Translations under genes and position numbers: made by a program
The notes under the pieces: generated by a model
The model's input: only the letters and a program-made list of their open reading frames with translations
Told to the model about the DNA's origin: nothing
Database searches by the model: none
Shown here: positions 23,184-35,350 of the stretch, piece by piece
Position numbering within the stretch: position 1 is the first letter of the stretch
Layout of the letters: each line of letters starts with the position of its first letter
Origin: Physcia stellaris
Taxonomy: Eukaryota; Ascomycota; Lecanoromycetes; Caliciales; Physciaceae
NCBI GenBank assembly: GCA_018902385.1
Contig: JABSSW010000036.1
Location: 310,001-374,000, forward strand
Length of the DNA: 64,000 nt
Reading direction: 5' to 3'

Positions 23184-23730
23184 TGCTAGCCAGTCGTTCC
23201 GATCCAGGGCAAGCAGTTGAGATGCTCTGTCAATGGTATACTCACTTACGCTGCTACGTGAGAATGCAAATGCCAAGTCGAAGATGTCTTGAAACACGGT
23301 GCTACCGGGATTAACAATTAACAAAGCCTCCGAAAGTGTTTGATCGACGGCTAGAGTACAGTAGTCTACCCGCCAGGGTGTTTAGCCGAACCAGTGAAGA
23401 ATGATGACAGCAACCTCCGCTGTTCCTGCATATCTGACAACATATAAACATGGACTCCTTCCTCCCTTTCATTGTCGTTCGATATTGCCATTTTGTATCT
23501 TCTTGAAAATCATCTACTTGCTGCTTATCCCTTAGTTCCTGCTGACCCCGCACTTATGAAATTCGGGATTAGGGTCCTCAGAGAAGATAGTTCCCACAGG
23601 TGGAAGTTATGATGAAACCAAGTAAAGGGAGTCCACAGCCTGAAGTTGTTCGAGTCAGAGCATTCAGGTACCATTCCACCGGTATGAGGCATTGTTACTT
23701 CTTCATTGTTTGATTACATAAGCTGCTAAG
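23184..23730. other. Intergenic, nothing recognised
   Basis: Contains the NOP12 3' UTR and the promoter of the She3-like gene. The short open frames are not gene-like. Confidence 0.4.
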
Positions 23731-24914
23731 ATGCGTCCTACGAATTCTTTCAAGAAGCGCATACGCGCTCTACTCTCCTCCAGGAAAGCTCACTTATCCC
23801 CAGAACCGCCCAGGCTCGAGAACCTTGAGTTCCTTCCCCATGATATGGCTTTCGACGGCATCGCAGGAGTATCGTCGGACGAAGTCACACCGACAACGAT
23901 GAACGGCTCCTCTCCAGCAACACGAACCTCCAAATTGATTGACATGCCCGCACGCCAATCTTTCGCCAATGGCACTCGCTTTTCATCCCCGCCACCTTCC
24001 GACCCTGATGGTATGCGCTCTCCATCTGCACTTTCTTCTCAGCCGGGTACTCCTACCAATGAATCCACACCAGCCTGGTACGTAAATCCAGGGCATCTTC
24101 TCCATCATTTTGTCGGCCCTGTATCACATTCTGCTCACTATGCCTGCTATCTAGGTCGGCAGCTGTCGGAAGAGCTTCGCTTGGAAAGTCAGGACGGGTC
24201 ATCGAAAAGCTGATGGGCGAGAACGATATGCATCGCCGCGACAAAGCCCTGGCCAAGTTACAGCGGGATGAGGAGGTCAAACAGCACGAATCTACAAGGT
24301 CGAAGTTCGAGGCGTTACGGATATCCCACGATAACTTACAAGTGATCCACGAATCGGACAAGGCTGCCATAGCTAGGAAAGACAGGAAGATTGAAGAGTT
24401 GAAAGCAGAACTTGAGCTGGAGCGGAACACAAGGAAGACCGCAGAAGACGAGACTAAAGTAGCTCGGCGTGAGCGTGATGAAGACGTAGAAAAATACAGG
24501 AAGGAGGCTATGCAAGAGCAGGAGCAACGCCGAAGTACTACCAATCAGTATGAGGTGCTCATGAGCTCATTCAAGGGGTTGGATCAACAATACAAACGGC
24601 AAACCCAAAAGATACGCTCCGATCTGAAGATCTTCGAGAATACAATCGCCAAGGAGCAGGCCGCTATCGCGCAGCTGAATATTATAGAGGATCAGGCGAA
24701 GAAGGAGTCAGCAAGACAACAAAAGATCAACGACGACTTGAAGACTGGTCTCGAGGCCTACAAGACTCGCATCGAAGAATTCTTAAAGGATATCAAGGAA
24801 AAGGCTGAAAGCAATGAGCACTCGGCGGATGAGGCACTGCATGAGGTACAGAGCCTGACTGGAGAAATGCGTCACACGATCAATGTTGCACGAAACATGC
24901 GGGACACGGAATAG
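23731..24914 (+). CDS. She3-like coiled-coil protein (SWI5-dependent HO expression protein 3), 368 aa
   Basis: Related to the RNA/myosin adaptor group that carries mRNA cargo in yeast; the role in filamentous fungi is less clear. Exons 23731-24077 and 24155-24914, intron 77 bp, phase 2; the join gives PAWSAAVGRASLGKSG. Residues 1-115 are disordered and rich in Ser/Pro/Thr. The conserved block SGRVIEKLMGENDMHRRD is followed by a long coiled coil (Lys/Glu heptads, residues about 130-345) with KDRKIEELKAELELERN and a conserved NQYEVLMSSFKGLD. The protein ends inside the coiled-coil region. Assignment rests on the block around GKSGRVIEKLM. Confidence 0.75.
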
Positions 24915-27471
24915 ACAAAGAGCTGGTGCTTAGGATGACCTTGGGGATGGGCATGAGGGATGAAAGGTTACGATTGTTATAAAGATACCCCTGCACGTAT
25001 GGCGTCGGCGCATGGTAGCATGGAGTGGCACGCATGGATTAATAGAGGCAGGTGTATTTTTCCAACTGTTCGACTGCTTTGTTTCTTTGCTTAGAATTGT
25101 ACGTGATATACCTACATCACGTTCCAGCTGATCAGGTGAAGTTATCTGCAATACTGGTCTTAGATACTTTAAGGGCGGCTGGGGGGTTTGCGCAATGCTC
25201 CCTGGAGGACACGGATAGAATCTTTTTAGCGCAATATCTCGCGTAGCCAAGTACCTCGGGCGAATATCGGGTATCCTCTAACACTCAAAATCTGCCAAAA
25301 ATACAAAGCTCTCGAGAGGAGTTTTTTTTTTGGCGAGCTTTTTCAGAGAAAATACGCTAGTCTCGGGAAATCAACTTTAAATTTTGCTAGATTCAACCTT
25401 AAACTTTGAGAGGTTCTCCGGATTGGAGCGCATAGATAGATCAGGCACATGCGCACGTATCAAGCATCAATGAACCCGCCCACGTTGGCACACAATACTC
25501 TGAGTGCCACCCCCGCGTGAAAATCGGCCGAATCGCACGATTTTGCAATCGGATTTTGACTGGCGTGGGTGACTATTGAGCAACGAACTACCCGAATGCT
25601 CGCTTAATTTGAGATATCTCTGAAAGTATTGTGAAATACAGAGATATCTTATCATAATAGCTCGGGATTGCAAGCTTGTCTCTGTATGATTTGTTGGCAC
25701 AACAAAATTCAATGAGATATCTCGGTCGTAGAAAGGCTTTTTCATAGAAAATGCTACAGAAATGCTTGGCATTTCTGGAAGAACCTCGGTACAATTAGCC
25801 CCCGGCCAAGCCTGGCAGGACCATTTTGAAAACCCCCCAGGCGCCCTTAAAGTAGAGATGATGGAAACCCACATTGGTGATTGCCCTATTTTGTCAAAGT
25901 TCACCAGCCATTCATCATGCCTTGGAAGGGTTGACAGCATCAGAATCTCCTTTATCCAACAGGCACTCCAGGCTTTATCGTGACCTTCCAAAGAGTATAC
26001 TATATTGCTAACCTCTCTCAGTCCATCGCCCTTCAAAATCGTCAACCCTCCATTGCCCCGATCTCGCATACTAATCAGCAAGCCTTATAGATGTCCATAT
26101 CTTCACACCATTCTACTACAACAAGAAGTCCCTCGGCCTCCTTCTCCGATGTTGGCTTGCCCACCGCATTGGAGCTTGCCTATCCCGGCCATGCAAATCC
26201 AATCATCAAACCCCGCTGCCATGTACACTTGTCGTATCACAGATCAAGGAAAGACCTTCCGAGGAATACAATATGCGAAAGCCTTGCTAGGTGCTGAATC
26301 GGGCCGCCCCTGCCTCGGCTCGCTCCGTTAGTCCTGGTTTGATTACAGGCTCCTGATGGTATCATACACAGCTTCAACCTTGCCGTGTTTTGGCATCTAC
26401 TCTACCTGAAGGTACTATCCCGGGTTTGACTCGGTCATAATAAGTCATTCCAAGGTGGTCTTGGGGTAGTGAGTCTTCATATGTCGATAACACTACACAT
26501 TCACGGACTGGATAGCTTCAGTCAGAGTAACTGAACCTCCTGCAGGCTCTGAATTCTGGCATGTTCAATGCTCAAAAGTTTTTGAACCTGTGGTAAGATA
26601 CAGGTACCGATTGACGGCTTGAAAAGATACCGGCTGAAACGTTTCACTTTAGAATTTCCTCTTGAGCACACGCGTTGTTCTCCACAATAAGGTGTCAAAC
26701 TCAGTATCACATTACTATCAGCAGTCATTGTTAATGTCGATTTCAAGAAGAACCCATACCCATGCTCTCCAAGGTAGGTGGTTTATGCCTTTTCAGTCAC
26801 CCTTAGCTACTGCTGGCCAAGACAGCAATAGAACCCGATCTTTGCCGTCAGAATTGGCAAGACGCATCTTGCTGATCTGTTCTAGGAGTGCCTAGCCAGC
26901 GCAAGTCATCCATCCAAGGAAGCGTCTTCCTTCCCATTTTAACAAACCTGCAATCTGTGGATTGTACTATCGTAATTGTGGTTATTTTTTAAGGTAAGTT
27001 GCATTGCTCCTGCCATCTTACTGTTTCCTACACCCCGCTCCACGGCCGTCCTCGCTTCCCTATCACCCTCCTCTCCACTTTCGTCTACTTCCATCAAAGT
27101 CACAAAGAGTTCATCCCTGGCATCACTGCTCAATTGTTCACCATATCTGGATCCTACTGCAGTGCTCCTAGAATCCTCTCATACGGGACTAGGACACGTC
27201 AGAGGTTCACCACAGCGTGAAGGAGCTATCACTGGATCAGAGTACAGAGGTGGGACAATAGTAGGTGCTTCACGCCTCCAACTATCCCGACCACTGGCTC
27301 CCCTCACTATATCCAAGTGATCTATGGTGATCTTACAATTACCGAGGTGTTTCACTGGCTTGTTGCACCAAACTTATCTGTTCCCAACCTTTCTGCGACA
27401 CAGCCTTTAAGCTGTAGTTCAGATATTGATTAAGCTTACATTTTCTTCAGGCTCAAGGGCAGCCGGCTGAA
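24915..27471. other. 2.5-kb gene-poor interval with a TIR element
   Basis: Holds the 686-bp non-autonomous element at 25167-25852. Beyond it, the open frames at 26091-26297 (Ser/Thr/Pro-rich) and 26976-27320 have no recognisable domain and no clear splice partners; they may be gene remnants or noise. The last bases hold the promoter of the DUF7905-like gene. Confidence 0.5.
25167..25852. mobile_element. Non-autonomous DNA transposon (MITE-like), TA target duplication
   Basis: Ends are inverted repeats: the left begins CTTTAAGGGCGGCTGGGGGG, and the right end reverse-complemented begins CTTTAAGGGCGCCTGGGGGG. They match at 22 of the first 23 bases, with weaker similarity to about 36 bases. Both ends are flanked by TA (25165-25166 and 25853-25854), the duplication expected of Tc1/mariner-type insertion. 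The interior (about 640 bp) has no transposase frame. It contains a smaller inverted repeat (GAGATATCTCTG at 25611 and its complement at 25639) and a T10-type run near 25323. Family assignment is inferred from TIR plus TA only. Confidence 0.7.
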
Positions 27472-30378
27472 ATGGCGCTCACCAAGGTTTACGTGTCGAC
27501 GTTATTTGCATATAGCAAAGCTGCGGTAAATGCTTGCTCCTTTCAGCATTTGCCCATGCGTACGACACTGACAGTCACACAGAAGCAATTGATCTCAGAG
27601 CAATATGCGTGCGTGACGCTATTGCGGTCCCTTTGAGCTTCCTTCTAATCAACCCCAAACAACAGAAGAAGTGCGCCTGACCGAGCGATTCTAGTAGACA
27701 ATATCATCAGCACGGTAATTTGAGTCGCTTCCATCCTCCTTCAACGGCTGACATATATGACTACTATAGCAATTTATCCTCCATTTCCCGAACCACGACA
27801 GAGAAGCTCTACCATCATTCCGACAACTGTTAAAGCTTTTCAACGACGAGACCTTCGAGAAGACGAAGTCTCATATGGTCAGTTGCCGGCTGTGTGTTTC
27901 ATGTCTCGGACTAAAGCGTTGCAACTCGCTAGGTGACAAACATCATAAGGTTGAAAGACACCGTCCCAGTGATTGACGACAGCGATTGCGATCTCGACGA
28001 GTCACCAGAAATTCCGACCGTAGCATTGTCCGCCGATGAAGAGGCCGTCAAACAATGGGTAGGCAGCCTCGATACCCATTTAGTACGACGAATAAGTCAA
28101 GTCACGGGATGCTCGATCACACCTAAACTCGATAGCATTGGGCTGCTTGTCAAGGGAGCAACCACTGTCGACACTGAGAAAGCTCTGAAGAAGCTTGAGA
28201 CTGTGGCGTCGATGATGGTGAGTTCTGCATCTATCGCCTACAGCGGGATCAGGACAAATACTCACCAACTATTAGAATCAGAGAAAGTCCTTCCCCATCA
28301 TTCATAGTTTCCCAATCTCGGAGGGCGAAATCGACATTTGGCTGCAAATGATGCCCTTAAAAGAACTCAACGATCGTAGACTCGCAACAAGTCTGGTGTC
28401 GCCTGGTCTTGCCAAGAAGCTGGGAAAGCAACTGACCGTTGTCATGATCAAGGATGGTCAAGTCTTCCCAGATCTCGCTGTTTCAAAAAACAAGAGATCA
28501 TTTGATACGGAGAGCACCTTATGGAAAGGGATTCCCTACAAGTCTATCGGACGCTCGAATCACGGATCCTCTTCGAATGTCGGAGATCTTTCGACTGAAA
28601 ATGAGCCTCAAGCTACCACAATCATTACGGCTGCTGCTTCGACATTAGAAGGGAGATACCGAACTCTATCGGAGTGGATCGATGAAAGCGTCGCCACCGT
28701 GCCAATTGCTACTGATCCCTTCGTGCCACTTCCTGATGAGGTTGGCACTAAACCGACCGTGATCGGAGATAACGCAAAGGACCAGACCAAGACCCCTCCA
28801 CGAAAGCGACCTGTGAAAGCAAGGAAAGCTAAGGGTGCAATAGCAGAAGATGCGATGTTGAAAGAGCTTCCGATAGCTAAGCCAGCCGATAACGATACCG
28901 CTTCTGTGAACGAGTCATCGCAGTCTTCACAAGCCAATTACTCGCCCGAAGAACTCCGAACAATCTCGAACACTTCTGTAGGGAGCACAGGAAAGGAGAC
29001 ATACTCTCAAGCAAGCAATCGCAATGACTTAATCTTCACATCGGGAACTTATGCAGAAGATCTCGCTCAGATTCAAGTCCTAGATGCGCCTGAGATCCAA
29101 CCACCGTACATGCCAGCAAAGTCCAGTACATCTGGCTTCACGAGCAATTCCTTATCTTTCCAACCTGTTTGGGCAAACGCTCGAGCACCTCAGGTCCGAG
29201 TGGGAAATCTAATCGATGTACTTGCACCCGAGCCATCGAAGACGGAACAAGGCAAACGCGACAAGGATGTTCATAGCTTAAGACGTACCATGAATCAACG
29301 TAAGGCTCCAATGTCGAATAGATCAGCACAGGGTGAAAACAGCGCACTCAAGCAGTATGGTGACGCGGCAGCTGAATTGTTAGCTATGACTCGTACTACG
29401 CAGGGACACGTCAAGATCGAACTTAGCATTGGTCGCCTCTTGATAGATTATCAATCCGGTTCCCCTGAATTCAAGAAGAGATTCTTCAATGTTGGAGAGT
29501 GGTCCAAGGTCTTTCCAAAACCATCCACACCTGTTAGACTGAACACTCTCATCACCGAGAGATTGACTTCCTTTGGGTCAGACGCAGACTTCATCGCTCA
29601 GCTGAAACTTCCAAGCGGACGGAGCATTTTCACTCCCGAACCTTACGAGCAGACCATCTTTTACCGCTTCAACGGCTTTGACACGGCGAGAGAACAAGGC
29701 AGCGTTGTCATTGACATCTATGAAGACAAGAATTTCCAACCTCGAAGCAAAGAAACCCTGGTTGGCGCACTCGATTTCCATTTCGCTAAGCGTTACTGGG
29801 ATGCTCGCATTTCAGTCACTATCGCCGATTCAGTGGACAAGGAGTATCACGAATTGTCGCAACATGTTGCTGCAAATCTTTGCGTAACTCCTGCTGCAGA
29901 TCAGAGCCTTGTTGACATTTCCACAAAGATCAATACTAATACCTTTACTTTCTCTTCGGTGGAACTTCATCGAGAGACTCGTCATCGTTCAACAACTTAC
30001 CCGGATCTTTTCTTGAACTTGACTGAACTACAGGACATGAGCTTTGAGCTCTCGCCGACCAAGCACGGTCATGACTGTCGCGCCTGGACGAAGCCAAAGA
30101 AAGAATTGATCAACGAAGGGAAGCTCTGGTGGGAGGTATCAGTAGCATCTGTTGCCGCCGAACAGACTTTTGAAGAGAATAAGACGCTCGAGCTAGGCGA
30201 GACCTGTAAATGGCAACCCGAGGATATCGTCGGAGCCTCCATTGTACGCCAAATGCACTACCTAGCTCGGGACATTGTCACTCGGATCGACAGCGTTGGC
30301 TACCATAACAAAGGTCCTAAGACTGGCTCAAGCAAAGAAGCATCAGAGACAGCAATCGCCAATCTGCCCTACTGGTGA
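27472..30378 (+). CDS. Conserved fungal protein, DUF7905-like C-terminus, about 874 aa
   Basis: Six exons in phase: 27472-27525, 27583-27608, 27666-27714, 27770-27877, 27933-28217 and 28276-30378; the five introns are 55-58 bp. The 5' exons join into QLISEQYARSAPDRAILVDN, then IISTQFILHFPNHDREALPS, then HMVTNIIRLKD. This run is compact and conserved-looking and recalls KH-like repeats, together with ISQVTGCSITPKLD downstream. The middle (28560-29350) is disordered, rich in Ser, Thr and Pro. The C-terminal 330 residues contain IELSIGRLLIDYQSGSPEFK, SFELSPTKHGHDCRAW and LWWEVSVASV, which I associate with fungal DUF7905 proteins of unknown function. The first exon and ATG are the weakest part; an ATG at 27556 is an alternative. 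Confidence 0.75.
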
Positions 30379-31175
30379 GCGGCTCTATAAATCGAAAAAG
30401 CGGAAGCGATGGACGACTTTGAGCGATATCTGTCATTAGATGATTACCATGGCAAGCTCGAAACTCAGGATGACATCAATACTTTTCAACATTTGTGCTA
30501 CGCGGGCTCTGTGAACTCTCCCGATCATCGACAACTACATTGTTCTATGGCAACTCAATTTGGATTGTCGCAGTACAATCTTTGTGCCGGCGGTATGGAT
30601 GGCTTTGCTTTGTTGCTAGTTCACGTACGCACGTCTTGAGAGACATACTGAAAGCGTAGAGAAGGCGTGATTCCTTCCATTACTTGTGGAGACGACCTCC
30701 ATCTCGATCTCTGCACCGTAGACTTTTCTGTTTCCAAGATAGCTGAAGGAAGTCTAAGCAGAGCGATGGAAAGCATTTGTGGAAAAGCCAGTTTAGCTAT
30801 AGGTAGCTCCATAGACCCTAGGGAAGCTGCATACGATTAAAATTCAATCTGTGCCCAAGTGCCCCAGAAAAATGTCTGCCAAATCTAGTGACATACTCAA
30901 CACCAGGGAGATGCCCTTTTCGAAGCACATAATCACGTAACAAGTGTCAAAAGGGGTTCTGCACCCTCTAGGTTTTCTGTTGTTGGCCAGGGGGTACCTC
31001 TTTGAAAGAGGGGTTTACAACCTTGAACCTAGACTTCGCTGCAATCTACCTAAATAGTTCTCTAGAAATCCCAAACAAACCAACGTCAGTTTACCCATTA
31101 GGTATATCTTTACAGCTCATATGTGTCACAGGATGAAAATCACTTCATTCAGTCTCCCAAGCTGTCCAAGACAGT
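30379..31175. other. Intergenic, nothing recognised
   Basis: The 76-codon frame at 30409-30639 and its neighbours lack any motif and are not called. Expected contents are the 3' UTR of the preceding gene and the RAD17 promoter. Confidence 0.4.
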
Positions 31176-33735
31176 ATGCCTCCACCTCCTAAGAAAAGGC
31201 AGAAACGGCTTGTCTTGCTAGATTCGGATGACGAGGCCTCGAGCGTAGACAAGCAGCAGCAAGAGAGGATCCAGATCGTAAATACGCCTGCCTCGAGGGC
31301 TAGATCAAAATTTACGAACACAGGTGCTTCCAAGCACGGGAATCTCTCGAGCCGGACTCGAACGAAAGAAAGGACCACCACAACTCGAGCCCGCTCAGAC
31401 TCGACCCGATGGAGTCCTTCATCATCCTCACCAGAAAGGCCACCATCGAACTCAGTAAAGGTCCAAAAAGGCGCCCCAAAGGGATCTCTTCACACGTTCT
31501 TCAACACCGCAAGGCAGGTGCCTTTCGCCTGCAAAAACCCCAAGGGAGGGACCCCTGTACACCAAGCGGCAGAGGCCGAGGAGCAGGAGGATATCATAGA
31601 AGACGATTCGCCTCATGAGAAGCTATACAAGCCCCCAGTACACAAAGTACAGCAAGACTAGTTCTCGACCGCCGAAAGCCTCTACAGGAACAAGCGCAGA
31701 ACAAGGCGGTAACCACAAGCCAAGAGAAACCGATCACTGCAAGCCAGAGGTTCCTGGCAGTGGGCAAGTCGATAGCAAGAGAAGCTTCTACGCAGACACA
31801 AGCAACTCTCAAAGGGCCCGATGCACGACCATGGGCAGAGAAGTATGGGCCGATCAGCTTGGAAGAGTTGATGGTACACAAAAAGAAGGTGGCAGACGTA
31901 CGTGGCTGGCTGGAGGCCGTCTACTCACAGGGGGAACGGAAGGTATGATTGATGCATTGTTTGGGAACGGGTTAAAGCTGATGGTTAGAAAGAGACTCTT
32001 GATTCTCAGAGGTCCCTCAGGCGCCGGCAAAACCGCTACGATCTCAGCACTGGCTAAGCTCATGGACCTAGACCTTTCGGAGTGGAGGAATCCCCTAGAT
32101 TTAGACTTCTCGTCCGAAGCATACACGTCGATGTCTGCTCGGTTTGAAGATTTTCTAGGACGAAGTGGCAGATATGGGAGCCTAGACTTTAAGAGCGATA
32201 CAGCGCCTACACTCCCGTTCCACGACCAGCCTAAAGCCTTGGAAGATGACAAGCGGAGGAAACTTATTTTGATGGAAGAATTTCCCAGTACATTCACGAG
32301 CACATCACACGCTCTGAGGTCTTTTAGATCAAATATTCTCCAGTACCTAGCTGCTAATACGCCTCTCTTTGCTGTACAGGCTAAGCAACAACACGATGAT
32401 CAAAACGCGATCACGCCGCTTATTATCATCATCACAGAGACTTCGGCAGACGCCACGACTTCCGCTAGTGAGAGCTTTACGGCCCACCGTTTGCTTGGTC
32501 CAGATATCCTCCACCATGTAGGCACGAGCATCATAGAGTTCAACCCCATAGCGCCGACCCTTCTCACCAAAGCACTTGATTTAGTAATCCAGAAGGAAGC
32601 CAGAGACTCGGGTCGGCGACGCATACCGGGACCGCCAGTGCTCAAAAAGCTGGGAGAGGTCGGCGATGTCCGTAGCGCCATCGGCTCGCTAGAGTTTCTT
32701 TGTCTTCGGGGCAGCGACAGAGATGACTGGGGTGGTAGGGTGGCTAACAGATCGAAGAAGAACGCTGGTTCTACGCTTACAAAGATGGAGAAAGCCACAT
32801 TGGAGCTTCTAAGCCAACGCGAAGCTAGTATTGGCCTCTTCCACGCCGTTGGGAAGGTAGTCTACAACAAGCGCGAGGAACCACACTCTGCGAATCGACC
32901 CTACCAGCCACCGAGTCATCTACCACAACACGCCAGACTGAAAATTTCAGAAGTTTCCGTCGACACGTTGATGGATGAGACAGGCACCGACCCGAGAACT
33001 TTCATTGCTGCTCTCCATGAGAATTATGTCATGTCCTGCGAGGGCAATGACTTCACAGACTCTCTAAACCACTGCCTAGATGCTCTCTCGGACAGTGACA
33101 TGCTTGCTTCAGATCGAGCTGGCCGCCTCGGCTTAGCCAGGGGTACCTACCAAGGTACGGCAGTAGATGCTTTGCGGCAAGACGAAATTGCTTTCCAAAC
33201 CGCGGTTCGAGGCCTCCTATTCGCCTTACCATACCCAGTAAAGCGAACGTCGCATCCGATCAAAGGGGCGGAGAAGAATGCTGCTCATAAGATGTTCTAC
33301 CCTACGTCCATGCGACTTGGAAGGCAGACTGAGGAGATGGAAAGCCTTGTTGAGCAGTGGAGCGATCGTTCGAGAGCTAGCGCGAAGCATAGCGAGAATC
33401 CTGATCATGATTACATTATGTCTCGGACTCACTCGACGCAGGCGGAGCTTATCCTCGAAAGATTGCCCTACATTGCCAAGATTCAGCGGAGCAAGTCTCT
33501 CCATGGACAGTCGCCTGATCTGGAGCGGATCACACAATTCAACGGCATCAATATGGCTGCGGATGAAACCGTGGAGGATGACGATTTGACGATAATGGCG
33601 AAGAAGGATAAGGCATTGATGCCACCGCCTCCGACGTCAGGTAAAGGGGTTAAAGCTGTTCAGGACAAGGCTATAGAGCTTGGTGAGGATGTTTGGAAAC
33701 TGTATCTCAGTGACGATGATATTGAAGACGATTGA
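31176..33735 (+). CDS. RAD17: Checkpoint clamp loader Rad17/Rad24, about 780-790 aa
   Basis: Large subunit of the Rad17-RFC2-5 complex that loads the 9-1-1 clamp at DNA damage. Exon 1 starts at ATG 31176 and ends at a GT at 31518 or 31557; exon 2 is 31688-31942; exon 3 is 31993-33735. All are phase 0, using acceptor CTCTACAG at 31687. Exon 2 carries RPWAEKYGPISLEELMVHKK, the family hallmark. Exon 3 starts RLLILRGPSGAGKTA (Walker A), followed by LDLSEWRNP and KLILMEEFPSTF (Walker B), IIEFNPIAPTLLTKAL, and GDVRSAIGSLEFL (sensor-type helix). The N-terminus is a disordered basic tail with LLDSDDEAS and GSLHTFFN, the latter like a PCNA-interaction motif. Without the exon 1-2 intron the frames would not meet, so the intron is needed. 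Confidence 0.9.
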
Positions 33736-34104
33736 TAGACGACTATACCCCATAGAGCTGTGCGCGTGTGCCGCAAGGTGATCAATAATGTAGAATAGTA
33801 CGGACTGAAATATGTAAAGCCGAGCTTGGAAATCAACCAACTGTCTCTGTGAATTCTACAATCCCTTTACCGTTGGATTTCTGGACCAAATAGCATTTTG
33901 CACTATTTGGAAAGCCTATACACAAGTGACAAGAAGCACGTCAACGCTCCACTTCAGCCATTCGAGCCATTATCTGTCACCAGTAGGGTTAATGCCCTTA
34001 TCCTTATCGGAGCTCACCTGGACTTTTTTTTCAACGCTCCGAGGGCCAACGCAACTACTTTAGCAAGCAACCGCCTCCCACCCAATCCCCCATCGCTCGC
34101 CAAA
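33736..34104. other. Intergenic between RAD17 and RPF2
   Basis: Nothing recognised beyond the expected RAD17 3' UTR and RPF2 promoter. Confidence 0.4.
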
Positions 34105-35163
34105 ATGCTCCGACAAATGTAAATTCCTCCCCGCTCCTCCCGTACGACTGTCCAGCTAATCCTCCTCTCCCTCAGAAAGCCAAAAACCGCCCGCTCCGCC
34201 CGCGCCCTCAAAGCCCGCGAACCGCTCCCGCACGAAAACCCCAAAACCACCCTCCTCCTCCGCGGCACCTCGACCTCCTCCCTAGTCTCCTCTCTCCTAA
34301 CAGACCTCAACTCCCTCAAACGACCCTTCAGCATCCGCTTCACCAAGAAAAACGACATCCACCCCTTCGCCGACGCCTCCTCCCTGGAATTCTTCAGCCA
34401 GAAGAACGACGCCAGCCTCCTCGTCTTCGGCAACCACAGCAAAAAGCGGCCGCACTGCCTGACCTGGGTGCGCTGTTTCGGCGGGCACGTGCTGGAGATG
34501 CTGGAGACGTATGTGGACGCCGAGGGCAGTCGCGCGATGGCGCAGTTCAAGGGCGGCAAGGTGCCTGTGGGCGTGAAGCCGCTGCTGGCGTTTTCGGGCA
34601 GTCGGTGGGAGGCGCCGGTGCCGGATGCGTATACCCTGGCGAAGAATTTGTTTGTGGATTTCTTTCGCGGGGAGGAGGTCGCGAGTGTCGATGTTGAGGG
34701 GCTGCAGTTGCTGATTCATTTTTCGGTTGGGGAGGAGAATGGCGGGGAGGAGGGGAAGCAGGTTGTCCATTTACGGTGTTATAAGTTGCTGACGAAGAGG
34801 AGTGGGCAGCGGGTGCCGAGGGTGGAGGTGGAGGAGATAGGGCCGAGGATTGATATGAGGATTGGGAGGGTCAGGGAGGCGGAGAAGGGGATGTGGAAGG
34901 AGAGTATGAAGAGGGCGAAGGGGGGTGAGCAGAGGCTTAAGAAGAATGTGGATATGGATAGCGTGGGGGATAAGATTGGACGGATACATTTGGGGAGGCA
35001 GGATTTGAGTGAGTTGCAGACGAGGAAGATGAAGGGGTTGAAGAGGGGGAGGGATACGGATGGAGAGGTGGACGGGGAGACGCTGGTGGAGGAGGATGTA
35101 ATTGATTTTAGTGAGGATGATGGTGACGGCGAAGGGGAACCGAAAAGGCAGAGGATTGCATGA
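34105..35163 (+). CDS. RPF2: Ribosome production factor 2 homolog (Brix domain), 333 aa
   Basis: With Rrs1, Rpf2 brings 5S rRNA, L5 and L11 into pre-60S particles in the nucleolus. Exon 1 is only 14 bp (34105-34118); a 57-bp intron follows; exon 2 is 34176-35163. The join gives MLRQIKPKTARSARALKARE. The Brix domain spans about residues 25-235, with SIRFTKKNDIHPF, SLEFFSQKNDASLLVFGNHS and KKRPHCLTW as conserved blocks. The C-terminal tail is basic then acidic (RKMKGLKRGRD, DFSEDDGDGEGE). The first 300 coding bases are strongly C-rich and the last 600 strongly G-rich. Confidence 0.93.
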
Positions 35164-35350
35164 TGCCATTCGACGCTATGAGGTTCTGTAGTGAGTTTGC
35201 AATTTGATACCCAATTGTCTTTACATAAGGACAAAGCGAGATATATGCCCGCTAGAAGTCAGGCAATACAGATTCTAGATTTTTGTAAGATACATGACAA
35301 GCAATGTTACAATGCATAAGAGCAGTTTGCCCTTTAAGGCAATCTGAGCA

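Noticed and set aside
25467-26081. 204-codon minus-strand frame
   Set aside because: It crosses the right end of the TIR element and combines element and flank, so it is not a natural gene; it shows no transposase motif.
31615-33735. 706-codon uninterrupted Rad17 frame starting at 31615
   Set aside because: The first 126 codons are out of frame with the conserved RPWAEKYGP block; an intron at 31943-31992 joins the correct frame.
34771-35169. Minus-strand frames opposite RPF2
   Set aside because: Compositional shadows of the G-rich sense strand.
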